DNA from: Paenibacillus glycanilyticus
GTDB lineage: Bacteria > Bacillota > Bacilli > Paenibacillales > Paenibacillaceae
DNA: 64,000 bases
Assembly: GCF_023715145.1 (NCBI RefSeq)
Contig: NZ_JAMBNP010000005.1
Location: 248,001-312,000, forward strand
Direction: 5' to 3'
The notes beneath the pieces are model-generated. The model saw nothing but the letters and a program-made list of their open reading frames with translations, was not told where the DNA came from and searched no databases. Each line of letters begins with the position of its first letter. The stretch's first letter is position 1. Made by a program: the position numbers and the translations under genes. Positions 42,910 through 50,862 of the stretch are shown piece by piece.

Positions 42910-44730
42910 ATGGACAAGCATGGTCATTTTATGAAGCATTTCTTTATGGAATCCATATGGAATAATATCCCCGACGGGATTGTCGTGATAGATTTGGATG
43001 AGAACGTTCTTGATGTAAATCCGGGATTTGAAGCGCTCCACGGATGGACAAGGGATGAGCTGATCGGCAAGCCTTGCTGCTTCACGCCCGTTCATCTGCT
43101 TGAAGAGAGAAGGCTGATGATCGAAAAGGTAAAAAGGGGAGAGTCCCTGCAAAGCCAGGAAACGTTCAAGCTGCGCAAGGACGGTACGATGGTATACGTC
43201 AGTATTACCATTACCGCCCTGAGGGATGACAACGGAGAGATGATCGGGCTGATCGGGATCGAGAGGGATATTTCGGACCGGATCAAGATGGAAGCCTCTT
43301 TATTCGAAGCGGAAAGCTTGTACAGTCATCTGGCTGATAGCGCGCTTGCCGGCGTATTCGTCGGACAAAATAATCGTATTTTGTATGCGAATCCTTATTT
43401 GGCCGCGCTTTATGGTTATACGAATGAAGAATTGCTGAGGGTTAACCTGGAGCAGTTGATGCTGCCCGGCGAGCTGGATGCCGTCACGCGTGATGCGGAG
43501 ACGACATTGCTCGAGCAAAAACAGATCTATTATCATTTCAATATAACAGGGGTGAAGAAGGACGGCTCCCCTGTCCACCTCGAAGGCAACTCCTGCCTGA
43601 TCTCCTTCCAAGGCAAGCCGGCGCTGCTTGGCACCGTACAGGATATTACAATCAAGAAGGAGAAAGAACGATCTCTTCGAGACAGCGCCAATATGTATCA
43701 GCGGATTATCAAGTTCCTCCCTGAGCCGATTGTCTTGATCGACAACGGGGAGATTGTCTACGCCAATAAATTAGCGGTCAAGCTGATTGGCGCGGCGGAT
43801 GACAGCGAGATGGTCGGAAGACCTATCCTGGATTACGTCGATCCGGCTTACAGCCGTAGTCTGACCAAAGTGCTGAACAAAGTAATCCACACCGATGATC
43901 CAACGAATTTTATCGAGAATAAGCTTTTGTGCAAGGACGGCCAGACCATTGACGTGGAGATGTCTAGCATCCGGATTCACAATTACCGCGGTAAAATGGT
44001 TATCTTGACCGTTATCCGCGATTTGACGGACCGCAAGCGGTCAGAGGAGATGCTCGTCCGCTCCGAGAAGCTTTCCGTAATCGGCCAGCTTGCGGCGGGC
44101 GTAGCGCATGAAATCCGCAATCCCTTAACCGCGCTTAAAGGCTTTACCCAGCTGCTTAAGTCAAAGGCGGAGGGCAATTCCTTCTACTATGACATTATGA
44201 CAAACGAGCTGGACCGGATTAATTTTATCGTGAACGAGTTTATGACGCTTGCGAAGCCGCATTTCTCCAAGTTTAGCACGCGCAGGCTGGATCATATCCT
44301 GCATGCGGTCATCTCCATCCTGGAGACGCAGGCTATCCTGATGAACGTGTCGATCCGAACCGAGTTCGAGAATTGCATTCCGTCGATCTATTGCGACGAG
44401 AATCAGCTGAAGCAGGTGTTTATCAATATTATTAAAAATGCGATTGAAGCGATGCCATTGGGGGGACAAATTACGATTTCGGCGGCAATGGAGCCTGACG
44501 AGAAGCGGGTAAGGCTCACCATTCGCGATGAAGGAATAGGAATCCCGGAAGCCATTATTCATCAGATTGGGCAGCCGTTCATTACGACCAAGGAGAAGGG
44601 GACCGGTCTTGGCCTGATGATCAGCTCCCGGATTATTGAGCAGCATCAAGGGTTGATGAATATTTCAAGCGTGCCCGGCGAAGGGACTACGATTGAAATC
44701 ATCCTGCCGTTAAACATGGAAGAGGAATAA
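42910..44730 (+). CDS. Multi-PAS sensor histidine kinase (sporulation-kinase-like)
   Basis: About 606 residues and soluble. Three PAS domains run in a row (about 15-140, 140-260 and 265-385), the first with IPDGIVVIDLDENVLDVNPGF. HisKA carries phospho-acceptor H400 in VAHEIRNPLTALKGFTQLL. A HATPase domain has NIIKNAIEAM, DEGIGIPE and GTGLGLMISSRII. The domain layout resembles KinA/KinE kinases of the Spo0 phosphorelay. No response regulator adjoins. AAGGTGG at 42892-42898 supports ATG 42910; TTG 42865 is a less likely start. Confidence 0.87.
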   Translation: MDKHGHFMKHFFMESIWNNIPDGIVVIDLDENVLDVNPGFEALHGWTRDELIGKPCCFTPVHLLEERRLMIEKVKRGESLQSQETFKLRKDGTMVYVSITITALRDDNGEMIGLIGIERDISDRIKMEASLFEAESLYSHLADSALAGVFVGQNNRILYANPYLAALYGYTNEELLRVNLEQLMLPGELDAVTRDAETTLLEQKQIYYHFNITGVKKDGSPVHLEGNSCLISFQGKPALLGTVQDITIKKEKERSLRDSANMYQRIIKFLPEPIVLIDNGEIVYANKLAVKLIGAADDSEMVGRPILDYVDPAYSRSLTKVLNKVIHTDDPTNFIENKLLCKDGQTIDVEMSSIRIHNYRGKMVILTVIRDLTDRKRSEEMLVRSEKLSVIGQLAAGVAHEIRNPLTALKGFTQLLKSKAEGNSFYYDIMTNELDRINFIVNEFMTLAKPHFSKFSTRRLDHILHAVISILETQAILMNVSIRTEFENCIPSIYCDENQLKQVFINIIKNAIEAMPLGGQITISAAMEPDEKRVRLTIRDEGIGIPEAIIHQIGQPFITTKEKGTGLGLMISSRIIEQHQGLMNISSVPGEGTTIEIILPLNMEEE

Positions 44731-44731
44731 C

Positions 44732-44766
44732 GAAGAAGGCTGGGCGAATAGGCTCAGCCTTCTTTC
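44732..44766. terminator. Bidirectional terminator
   Basis: GAAGAAGGCTG and CAGCCTTCTTTC pair between the convergent PAS-kinase and LacI genes. Confidence 0.85.
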
Positions 44767-44771
44767 TCTAT

Positions 44772-45785
44772 TCATGAAATCGTAGAGACCGACCGGCGGA
44801 TGATTAATTCCGCGGGCAGGACGATTTTTTTCCAAGGACCGGCTTCATCCTTGTTCTGTATCCGGTCAATCAGCATCTGCATGCCGAGATAGCCGAACTG
44901 GTAAGCCTGCTGCGCGGCAACGGTCATAAACGGGTCCACCTCCGAGTATGGCCCGAAATCGTCAAAGCAGACAATCGAGATATGCTCGGGAATGCCGAGA
45001 TTCCGCTTCCGCAGCAGGCGGATGACCTCGATTGCGAGCACATTGTTGCCGGCTACGATGGCTGTCGGAAGCGGATCCAGCGAGTCCATCCAAGCTTCCA
45101 TCTCGGACAGATCGGTGCGCGGACCATAGCTGGTCTCAAAGACAATCTTCTCATCATAGGTCAGTCCGTTCAGAATTAACGCCTCCCTGTACCCTTCGAG
45201 ACGAAGACGGGCGCTGGATATCGTGTCCGAACCGTTCACCATGGCAATCCGGCGATGTCCTTGACTGGCCAGGTGGTTAACCAGCTGCCGGGCGCCTTCC
45301 TTGCTGTCTCCGAGCACAATGTCGCATTCCACTCCCGGCACTTCACGGTCCAGCAGGACGAACGGAATGTTATGCCGCTGCAAGGATTCGAGGTGGGGAA
45401 GCGAAGGATCACCGGCAGGAGCGATCATAACGCCGTCTACTCGGGTCGTCAGAATGGTATTAATATAATCGGCTTCCTTCTCCAGACTTTCGTCGCTATT
45501 GCCAAACAGCAGCCGGTAGCCGTTCTTGGTGGCGGCATCCTCAGCCCCCCGCGACAGCGTTGTATAGAATGGGTTCGTAATATCGGTAATAAGCAGGAAC
45601 AAGCTCCGGGTCTGCTGCAGGACAAGGCTGCGGGCCATTTGGTTCGGAACGTAGTTCAGCTCCTCCATCACCTTTTTAACCTTCGCCCTCGTTTTGTCGC
45701 TTATTCGGCCTGTGTTATTGATAACTCTAGAAACGGTCATCGCGGATACGTTAGCCTTCTCCGCAATATCATAGATGGTAACCAT
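44772..45785 (-). CDS. LacI family repressor of the fucose operon
   Basis: 337 residues. An N-terminal LacI helix-turn-helix (TIYDIAEKANVSAMTVSRVIN) and hinge are followed by a periplasmic-binding-type effector domain (LITDITNPFYTTLSRGAEDAA ... DGVMIAPAGDP ... VCFDDFGPYSEVDP). It is divergent from fucI with 145 bases between. A palindromic operator lies at the fucI transcript start, so it is most likely the fucose-operon repressor, with L-fucose or fuculose phosphate as possible inducer. The start follows GAGGAGT. Confidence 0.9.
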   Translation of the reverse strand: MVTIYDIAEKANVSAMTVSRVINNTGRISDKTRAKVKKVMEELNYVPNQMARSLVLQQTRSLFLLITDITNPFYTTLSRGAEDAATKNGYRLLFGNSDESLEKEADYINTILTTRVDGVMIAPAGDPSLPHLESLQRHNIPFVLLDREVPGVECDIVLGDSKEGARQLVNHLASQGHRRIAMVNGSDTISSARLRLEGYREALILNGLTYDEKIVFETSYGPRTDLSEMEAWMDSLDPLPTAIVAGNNVLAIEVIRLLRKRNLGIPEHISIVCFDDFGPYSEVDPFMTVAAQQAYQFGYLGMQMLIDRIQNKDEAGPWKKIVLPAELIIRRSVSTIS

Positions 45786-45838
45786 ACAATACTACTCCTC
45801 ATCGACAATTCATGCTTTTATCTTACAAGAGAAAACGA

Positions 45839-45882
45839 TTGACAGCAACAGGACGCCTTGCTAAATTAGAGTTATCGATAAC
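45839..45882 (+). promoter_or_regulatory. Promoter and LacI-type operator of the fuc operon
   Basis: TTGACA (45839-45844), 17 bases, TAAATT (45862-45867). The perfect 12-base palindrome GTTATCGATAAC (45871-45882), with a central CG typical of LacI-family operators, covers the expected transcript start. Confidence 0.75.
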
Positions 45883-45930
45883 ATTTTTATATGCTTTTTA
45901 TCTTATTATCATTCATGTGGAGGGGTATTA

Positions 45931-47721
45931 ATGACGGACATCGCTTATCGCTTTCAGAATGGTTTTCCTAAGATCGGAATTCGGCCTACGATAGACGGAC
46001 GCCGCAAGGGCGTTCGCGAATCGCTTGAAGTGCAAACCATGAACATGGCAAGGTCGGTTGCGAATCTGATCGCCGAGCATTTGCGTTACCCGAATGGCGA
46101 ACCGGTGGAATGCGTTATTGCGGATACCACCATCGGCGGAGTTGCGGAAGCAGCGGCATGCGCGGACAAATTCGCCCGCGAGAATGTAGGGGTATCGATA
46201 ACCGTAACGCCTTGCTGGTGTTATGGAACGGAAACGATGGATATGAACGCCGCCATCCCGAACGCGGTATGGGGCTTTAACGGAACGGAACGTCCGGGCG
46301 CGGTATATCTGGCGGCCGTGTTGGCCGGTTACGCGCAGAAGGGGATTCCGGCATTTGGCATTTACGGCGAGGAAGTACAGGAAGCGTCGGATACATCCAT
46401 TCCCGATGACGTAAGAGGAAAGCTGCTGTCGTTTGCAAAAGCAGGCCTTGCGGTTGCTTATATGCGCGGCAAATCGTATCTCTCGATGGGCTCGGTCTCG
46501 ATGGGTATCGCGGGCTCAATTGTAAGCGATTCCTTCTTCCAGGAATACCTCGGCATGCGTACGGAATATATCGATATGTCCGAGTTTGTCCGCCGCTTCG
46601 AAGAGCAGATTTACGATCCTGCCGAATTCGAGAAAGCATTGTCATGGGTGAAAGAGAACTGCTTGGAAGGTCCAGACAACAACCCGGCAGCGATTCAAAC
46701 CTCCCGTGAGAAGAAGGATCAGGATTGGGAGACCGTCGTGAAGATGACGATTATCGCCCGTGACCTTATGATCGGCAATCCGCGTCTTGCGGAGCTTGGC
46801 TTTGGTGAAGAAGCAATGGGTCATAACGCGGTTGTGTCCGGCTTCCAGGGACAACGCCAGTGGACGGACCATTTCCCGAACGGCGATTTCATGGAGGCGA
46901 TCCTGAACTCCTCCTTTGACTGGAACGGCATTCGTCCTCCGTTTATCGTGGCAACGGAGAATGACAGCCTGAACGGTGTCGTTATGCTGTTTGGTTACCT
47001 GTTGACCAATACGCCGCAAATTTTCGCGGACGTGCGTACTTACTGGAGCCCGTCATCGGTAGAGCGGGTAACGGGGCATAAGCTTGAAGGTCTGGCGGCT
47101 AATGGCATCCTTCATTTGCTTAACTCCGGATCGGCAACGCTTGATGGCAGCGGCGAGCAGCAGATTGACGGCAAGCCGGCAATGAAACCATTCTGGGACA
47201 TTACGGAGAAGGAAGCGGCAGATTGCCTTGCGGCTACTTCTTGGAGACCGGCGGGCGTTGAATATTTCCGCGGCGGCGGCTTCTCCTCCGACTTCTTGTC
47301 CCGCGGCGGCATGCCGATGACTATGTCCCGGATCAATTTCGTAAAAGGCGTTGGGCCGGTGCTGCAAATTGCGGAAGGTTACTCCGTTGAACTGCCAAGC
47401 GAGGTTCATGACAAGCTCGACAACCGGACAGATCCGACTTGGCCGACAACCTGGTTCGCTCCGAACCTGACAGGCAAAGGCGCGTTCACTTCTGTTTACG
47501 ATGTGATGGATAACTGGGGAGCTAACCACGGCTCGATCAGCTATGGCCATATTGGCGCGGAGCTGATTACGCTTGCTTCCATGCTGCGTATTCCGGTGAA
47601 TATGCACAACGTTCCGGAAGAGGATATTTTCCGTCCTCGCGCATGGGGTTTGTTCGGAACGAATGACAAAGAGGCGGCTGATTACCGCGCCTGCTCGAAC
47701 TTCGGACCATTGTACAAGTAA
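45931..47721 (+). CDS. fucI: L-fucose isomerase
   Basis: The 596-residue protein aligns along its length with E. coli Fuc[68 protein letters not shown], then ATENDSLNG (metal Glu), FADVRTYW (metal Asp) and WGANHGS near the metal-binding His. It converts L-fucose to L-fuculose, and many family members also use D-arabinose. TGGAGGGG precedes ATG 45931. It is the first gene of a four-gene operon. Confidence 0.97.
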   Translation: MTDIAYRFQNGFPKIGIRPTIDGRRKGVRESLEVQTMNMARSVANLIAEHLRYPNGEPVECVIADTTIGGVAEAAACADKFARENVGVSITVTPCWCYGTETMDMNAAIPNAVWGFNGTERPGAVYLAAVLAGYAQKGIPAFGIYGEEVQEASDTSIPDDVRGKLLSFAKAGLAVAYMRGKSYLSMGSVSMGIAGSIVSDSFFQEYLGMRTEYIDMSEFVRRFEEQIYDPAEFEKALSWVKENCLEGPDNNPAAIQTSREKKDQDWETVVKMTIIARDLMIGNPRLAELGFGEEAMGHNAVVSGFQGQRQWTDHFPNGDFMEAILNSSFDWNGIRPPFIVATENDSLNGVVMLFGYLLTNTPQIFADVRTYWSPSSVERVTGHKLEGLAANGILHLLNSGSATLDGSGEQQIDGKPAMKPFWDITEKEAADCLAATSWRPAGVEYFRGGGFSSDFLSRGGMPMTMSRINFVKGVGPVLQIAEGYSVELPSEVHDKLDNRTDPTWPTTWFAPNLTGKGAFTSVYDVMDNWGANHGSISYGHIGAELITLASMLRIPVNMHNVPEEDIFRPRAWGLFGTNDKEAADYRACSNFGPLYK

Positions 47722-47805
47722 GGGCCATGCTTTCGAAGTGAGAATTACCCAATATGTCCACTGGTGGTCCGAAAATATAGAATTTCTATTTAGGGGATGA
47801 GTGAG

Positions 47806-48456
47806 ATGGATATCCGGCAGGAGCTGTGCAAATACGCAAGAAAGACGGTAGCAAACAAGCTGGTCGTTGGGCCGGGAGGCAATATCAGCGCAAAGCATGA
47901 AGGGAAAATGTATTTGTCCCCAAGCGGCTTTGCGCTCGACGAGATTGAACCGGACCAATGGGTAGCCGTTGATATTGAGAGCGGTGCCGTGGAGGATAAC
48001 GGACTTCGTCCGTCCTCCGAAGTGCTCATGCATTTGTATGCCTATCGGGCCAACCCTTCCATTGGGGCGATCGTGCATACGCATCCGCCGTATTGTATTG
48101 CTTTCACGCTGGTGGAGGAGGAGCTTCCGGTTATGTTCCCGGATCAGGCAGCGCTTGTGGGCAAGACCGTCTACATTCCTTATGTATTGCCAACGACGGA
48201 AAAACTCGCGGAGGCGCTTGCTCCTAAGGTGAAGGAAGCAAGCAGCATTCTGCTTGGCAATCATGGTCTTGTGACGACGGGACGCAATCTGCGTGAAGCG
48301 TATTACCGGACTGAGGTTGTAGAGGAAAGCGCGAAGATCTTCCTTATTGCCAGCCAGGTGAAAGAGCCGAAGGTGCTCACGAAGGAAGAGTTCGAGGAAA
48401 TTGCTTCGCTTGAGAGCGAGGCTTACCGGATTAAGCTGCTGCAGAAGCAGCAGTAA
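47806..48456 (+). CDS. fucA: L-fuculose-phosphate aldolase (class II)
   Basis: About 216 residues of class II aldolase/adducin fold. Zinc ligands are visible in IVHTHPPYCIAF and in LGNHGLVTTG, with the catalytic Glu region SSEVLMHLY and the phosphate-binding GPGGNISAK. It splits L-fuculose 1-phosphate into dihydroxyacetone phosphate and L-lactaldehyde. ATG 47806 is preferred because AGGGGATGAG lies at the right distance; ATG 47797 overlaps that site. It follows fucI with an 84-base gap. Confidence 0.92.
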   Translation: MDIRQELCKYARKTVANKLVVGPGGNISAKHEGKMYLSPSGFALDEIEPDQWVAVDIESGAVEDNGLRPSSEVLMHLYAYRANPSIGAIVHTHPPYCIAFTLVEEELPVMFPDQAALVGKTVYIPYVLPTTEKLAEALAPKVKEASSILLGNHGLVTTGRNLREAYYRTEVVEESAKIFLIASQVKEPKVLTKEEFEEIASLESEAYRIKLLQKQQ

Positions 48457-48497
48457 CGGATAACGGCGGCTGCCGCTGCGAGGAGGAAGTCTGGCAT

Positions 48498-49976
48498 ATG
48501 ACACAAACTTTGGCGTTTGATCTTGGAGCGAGCAGCGGCAGGGCGCTGATTGGCAAGCTGACGAGAACCGAAGCCGGGGAGCACAAGCTTGAAGTTGAAG
48601 AAATTCACCGTTTTCCGAATGTACCGGTCCAGGTTGGCCGACACTTGCACTGGGATATCCTGCGGCTGCTGCAGGAGATGAAGCATGCGCTGCGCAAAGC
48701 GTTCCAGCTCGGGTATCATCCGGTTAGCTTTGGCGTGGATACGTGGGGCGTTGACTTTGGTCTCCTGGATGCGAACGGCGAGCTGCTCGGCAACCCCTAT
48801 CATTATCGGGATCCCCATACTGAGGGGCTGATTGAGGAGCTTGAAGCCCGATTTGGCAGAGAGGAGCTGTTCCGGCAGGGCGGCCTGCAGTTTATGCCGT
48901 TTAATACGGTTTATCAGCTGTATGCCATGAAGAAGGCAGCCTCTCCCAAGCTGGATACTGCGAGGACGCTGCTTCTTACGCCGGACTTGCTTGTGTATTT
49001 GCTCACGGGCCAGCGGATTTGCGAGTTCTCGATGGCGACTACCACGCAGCTGCTGCATCCTGAGAGCAGGCAATGGAATAAGGCCTTGATGGAGCAGCTG
49101 GGAATCCCGGAAGACTTGTTCCTTGATCCGGTCTATCCGGGTACCCGGATTGGTCCGCTGTCGGAGGAGGTCCGCGAGGAGCTGGGCATTCCGTCGGTTG
49201 AGGCGGTTGCGGTTGCCACACATGATACGGAGTCGGCGGTAGCCGCTATTCCTGCTTCGGCTGGCCCGTTTGCCTACCTTGTATGCGGCACCTGGTCACT
49301 GGTTGGGACTGAATTAGATCAGCCGCTTCTGACGGAGGAAGCCATGAAGCTGGAGTTCTCGAATGAAGGCGGAGTTGGCGGCAAATACCAGCTGCTCAAA
49401 AATATTATGGGGCTGTGGATTTTGCAAGAGTGCAAGCGGGAATGGGATGAGCAGGGAAGAGTCTACTCCTTTGCCGAATTGGCAAGTATGGCGGAGCAGG
49501 AGGAAGCCTTCCGCTTTCTTATTAACCCGGATGACCTTCGGTTCTTTGGCCCTTCCAATATGCCCGAGAAGGTAAGAAGCTATTGCCATGAAACAGGGCA
49601 GCCTGTACCGGCAACGGAGGCGGAGGTTGCTCGTTGTATCATGGACAGCCTTGCCCTCAGGTACCGGAGTGCGCTGGAGCAGATTGAACAGCTGCTCGGA
49701 GTTCGCTATAGCGGCATGCATATGGTTGGCGGCGGCATTCAGAACAAGCTGCTATGCCGCCTGACGGCCAATGCGATCGGCCGCCCGGTATGGGCTGGTC
49801 CGGTGGAAGCCAGCGCGATTGGCAACATGCTGGCACAGTTCATGGCGCTGGGAGAATGCGCGGATCTGGAGGAGGCGCGGCAGCTGTCCGCGGCTTCCTT
49901 CCCGGTTGATAGCTATGAGCCAGCGGATATGGATGTATGGAATGAGGCGTATGAAAGATTCAAGCAGATGAAGTAG
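48498..49976 (+). CDS. FGGY carbohydrate kinase, rhamnulokinase type
   Basis: The 492-residue FGGY kinase resembles RhaB more than FucK: LAFDLGASSGRALIG, FGVDTWGVDFGLLD, QFMPFNTVYQL, ATTTQLLHPES, VATHDTESAVAAIP, NEGGVGGKYQLLKNIMGLW and HMVGGGIQNKLLCRL are RhaB-type signatures. In this operon it most likely phosphorylates L-fuculose at C1. Use of L-rhamnulose as well is possible. GAGGAGG precedes ATG 48498. It lies 41 bases after fucA and 28 before the mutarotase. Confidence 0.9.
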   Translation: MTQTLAFDLGASSGRALIGKLTRTEAGEHKLEVEEIHRFPNVPVQVGRHLHWDILRLLQEMKHALRKAFQLGYHPVSFGVDTWGVDFGLLDANGELLGNPYHYRDPHTEGLIEELEARFGREELFRQGGLQFMPFNTVYQLYAMKKAASPKLDTARTLLLTPDLLVYLLTGQRICEFSMATTTQLLHPESRQWNKALMEQLGIPEDLFLDPVYPGTRIGPLSEEVREELGIPSVEAVAVATHDTESAVAAIPASAGPFAYLVCGTWSLVGTELDQPLLTEEAMKLEFSNEGGVGGKYQLLKNIMGLWILQECKREWDEQGRVYSFAELASMAEQEEAFRFLINPDDLRFFGPSNMPEKVRSYCHETGQPVPATEAEVARCIMDSLALRYRSALEQIEQLLGVRYSGMHMVGGGIQNKLLCRLTANAIGRPVWAGPVEASAIGNMLAQFMALGECADLEEARQLSAASFPVDSYEPADMDVWNEAYERFKQMK

Positions 49977-50004
49977 CTGATCGACATGGGGAGGAGCACA
50001 GGCG

Positions 50005-50433
50005 ATGTTAAACGGTATTCCGAAGATCATTTCACCCGAGCTCTTGAAGGTATTGGCAGAAATGGGGCATAGCGACGAAATCGTGCTTGCTGACGGTAAT
50101 TTTCCGGCGGTGAGCCATGCGCAGCGTCTTGTCCGCTGTGACGGACATGGCGTGCCCGAGCTGCTGGATGCCATTCTTCAGCTGTTCCCGCTTGATCAAT
50201 ACGTGGAGAAGCCGGCAGCCCTGATGCAGGTCGTTCCCGGTGATCCCGCGGAGACACCGATCTGGGAAGAGTATAGAGCGATTATTACGCAGCGCAGCGG
50301 CCTCAAAGAGCCGTTTGAGGAAGTGGAACGGTTCGCGTTCTACGAGCGTGCGAAGAAGGCTTACGCCATCGTCGCAACCGGCGAAAGCGCCATCTACGCC
50401 AACCTGATTTTGAAAAAAGGCGTCATCAAATAG
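50005..50433 (+). CDS. fucU: L-fucose mutarotase (FucU/RbsD family)
   Basis: The 142-residue protein has family motifs: LKVLAEMGHSDEIVLADGNFPA with the catalytic His, then VPELLDAILQLFPLDQY, ERFAFYERAKKAYAIVATGE and YANLILKKGV. It interconverts the alpha and beta anomers of L-fucose to speed up the isomerase step. GGGGAGGAG precedes ATG 50005. It is the last gene of the operon, followed by a terminator. No fucose transporter is present in the operon. Confidence 0.93.
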   Translation: MLNGIPKIISPELLKVLAEMGHSDEIVLADGNFPAVSHAQRLVRCDGHGVPELLDAILQLFPLDQYVEKPAALMQVVPGDPAETPIWEEYRAIITQRSGLKEPFEEVERFAFYERAKKAYAIVATGESAIYANLILKKGVIK

Positions 50434-50445
50434 TTAATAACGAGA

Positions 50446-50471
50446 AGCTGCCCATTTGGGCAGCTTTTTTT
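50446..50471 (+). terminator. Terminator of the fuc operon
   Basis: AGCTGCCC-ATTT-GGGCAGCT with a T run. Confidence 0.95.
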
Positions 50472-50500
50472 GTTATCGGCAGATTCACTAGAGTTGAAAA

Positions 50501-50778
50501 GCCAAATAGCATGGAAAAACCGTGCTACAGAGGACGGATCGAGTTACCTTGGGATGGGAACAGCCAAATAGCAAGGAAAAACCGTGCTACAGAGGACGGA
50601 TCGAGTGACCGTGGGATGGAAGCAGCCAAATAGCACGGAAAAACCGTGTTACAGAGAACGAATCTAGTTACCGTGGGGTAGAAGCAGCCAAATAGCACGG
50701 AAAAACCGTGCTACAGAGGACGGATCGAGTTACCTTGGGATGGGAACAGCCAAATAGCAAGGAAAAACCGTGCTACAA
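50501..50778. repeat. 62-bp tandem repeat array, about 4.5 copies
   Basis: Units begin GCCAAATAGC at 50501, 50563, 50625, 50687 and 50749, exactly 62 bases apart. Each holds the hairpin TAGCACGG-AAAA-CCGTGCTA; the left arm varies (CATGG, CAAGG, CACGG). Units 1 and 4 share the same following segment (ACCTTGGGATGGGAACA), while units 2 and 3 differ, suggesting higher-order duplication. It lies between two convergent genes. No unique spacers are present, so it is not a CRISPR. With the two terminators it fills the 50434-50862 gap. Confidence 0.95.
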
Positions 50779-50818
50779 GCCGCAGAGGGGGCATACGTGG
50801 AGGGAGAGTGAACCATTA

Positions 50819-50858
50819 AAAGGCCGTGCCGAGAGTACGATCTCGGGCACGGCCTTCT
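50819..50858. terminator. Bidirectional terminator after the GH26 gene
   Basis: AAGGCCGTGCC and GGGCACGGCCTT pair, with inner GAGA/TCTC pairing, at the 3' end of the minus-strand mannanase gene. Confidence 0.8.
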
Positions 50859-50862
50859 GCGT

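Noticed and set aside
45833..45848. cre-like AGAAAACGATTGAC overlapping the fuc -35 box
   Set aside because: Three mismatches to the consensus, and the sequence is explained by the promoter.
47053..48504. 483-codon minus-strand frame opposite fucI and fucA
   Set aside because: Antisense shadow spanning two real genes and their gap.
50501..50778. Possible CRISPR array
   Set aside because: The 62-bp units repeat in full with no unique spacers, and no cas genes are present.
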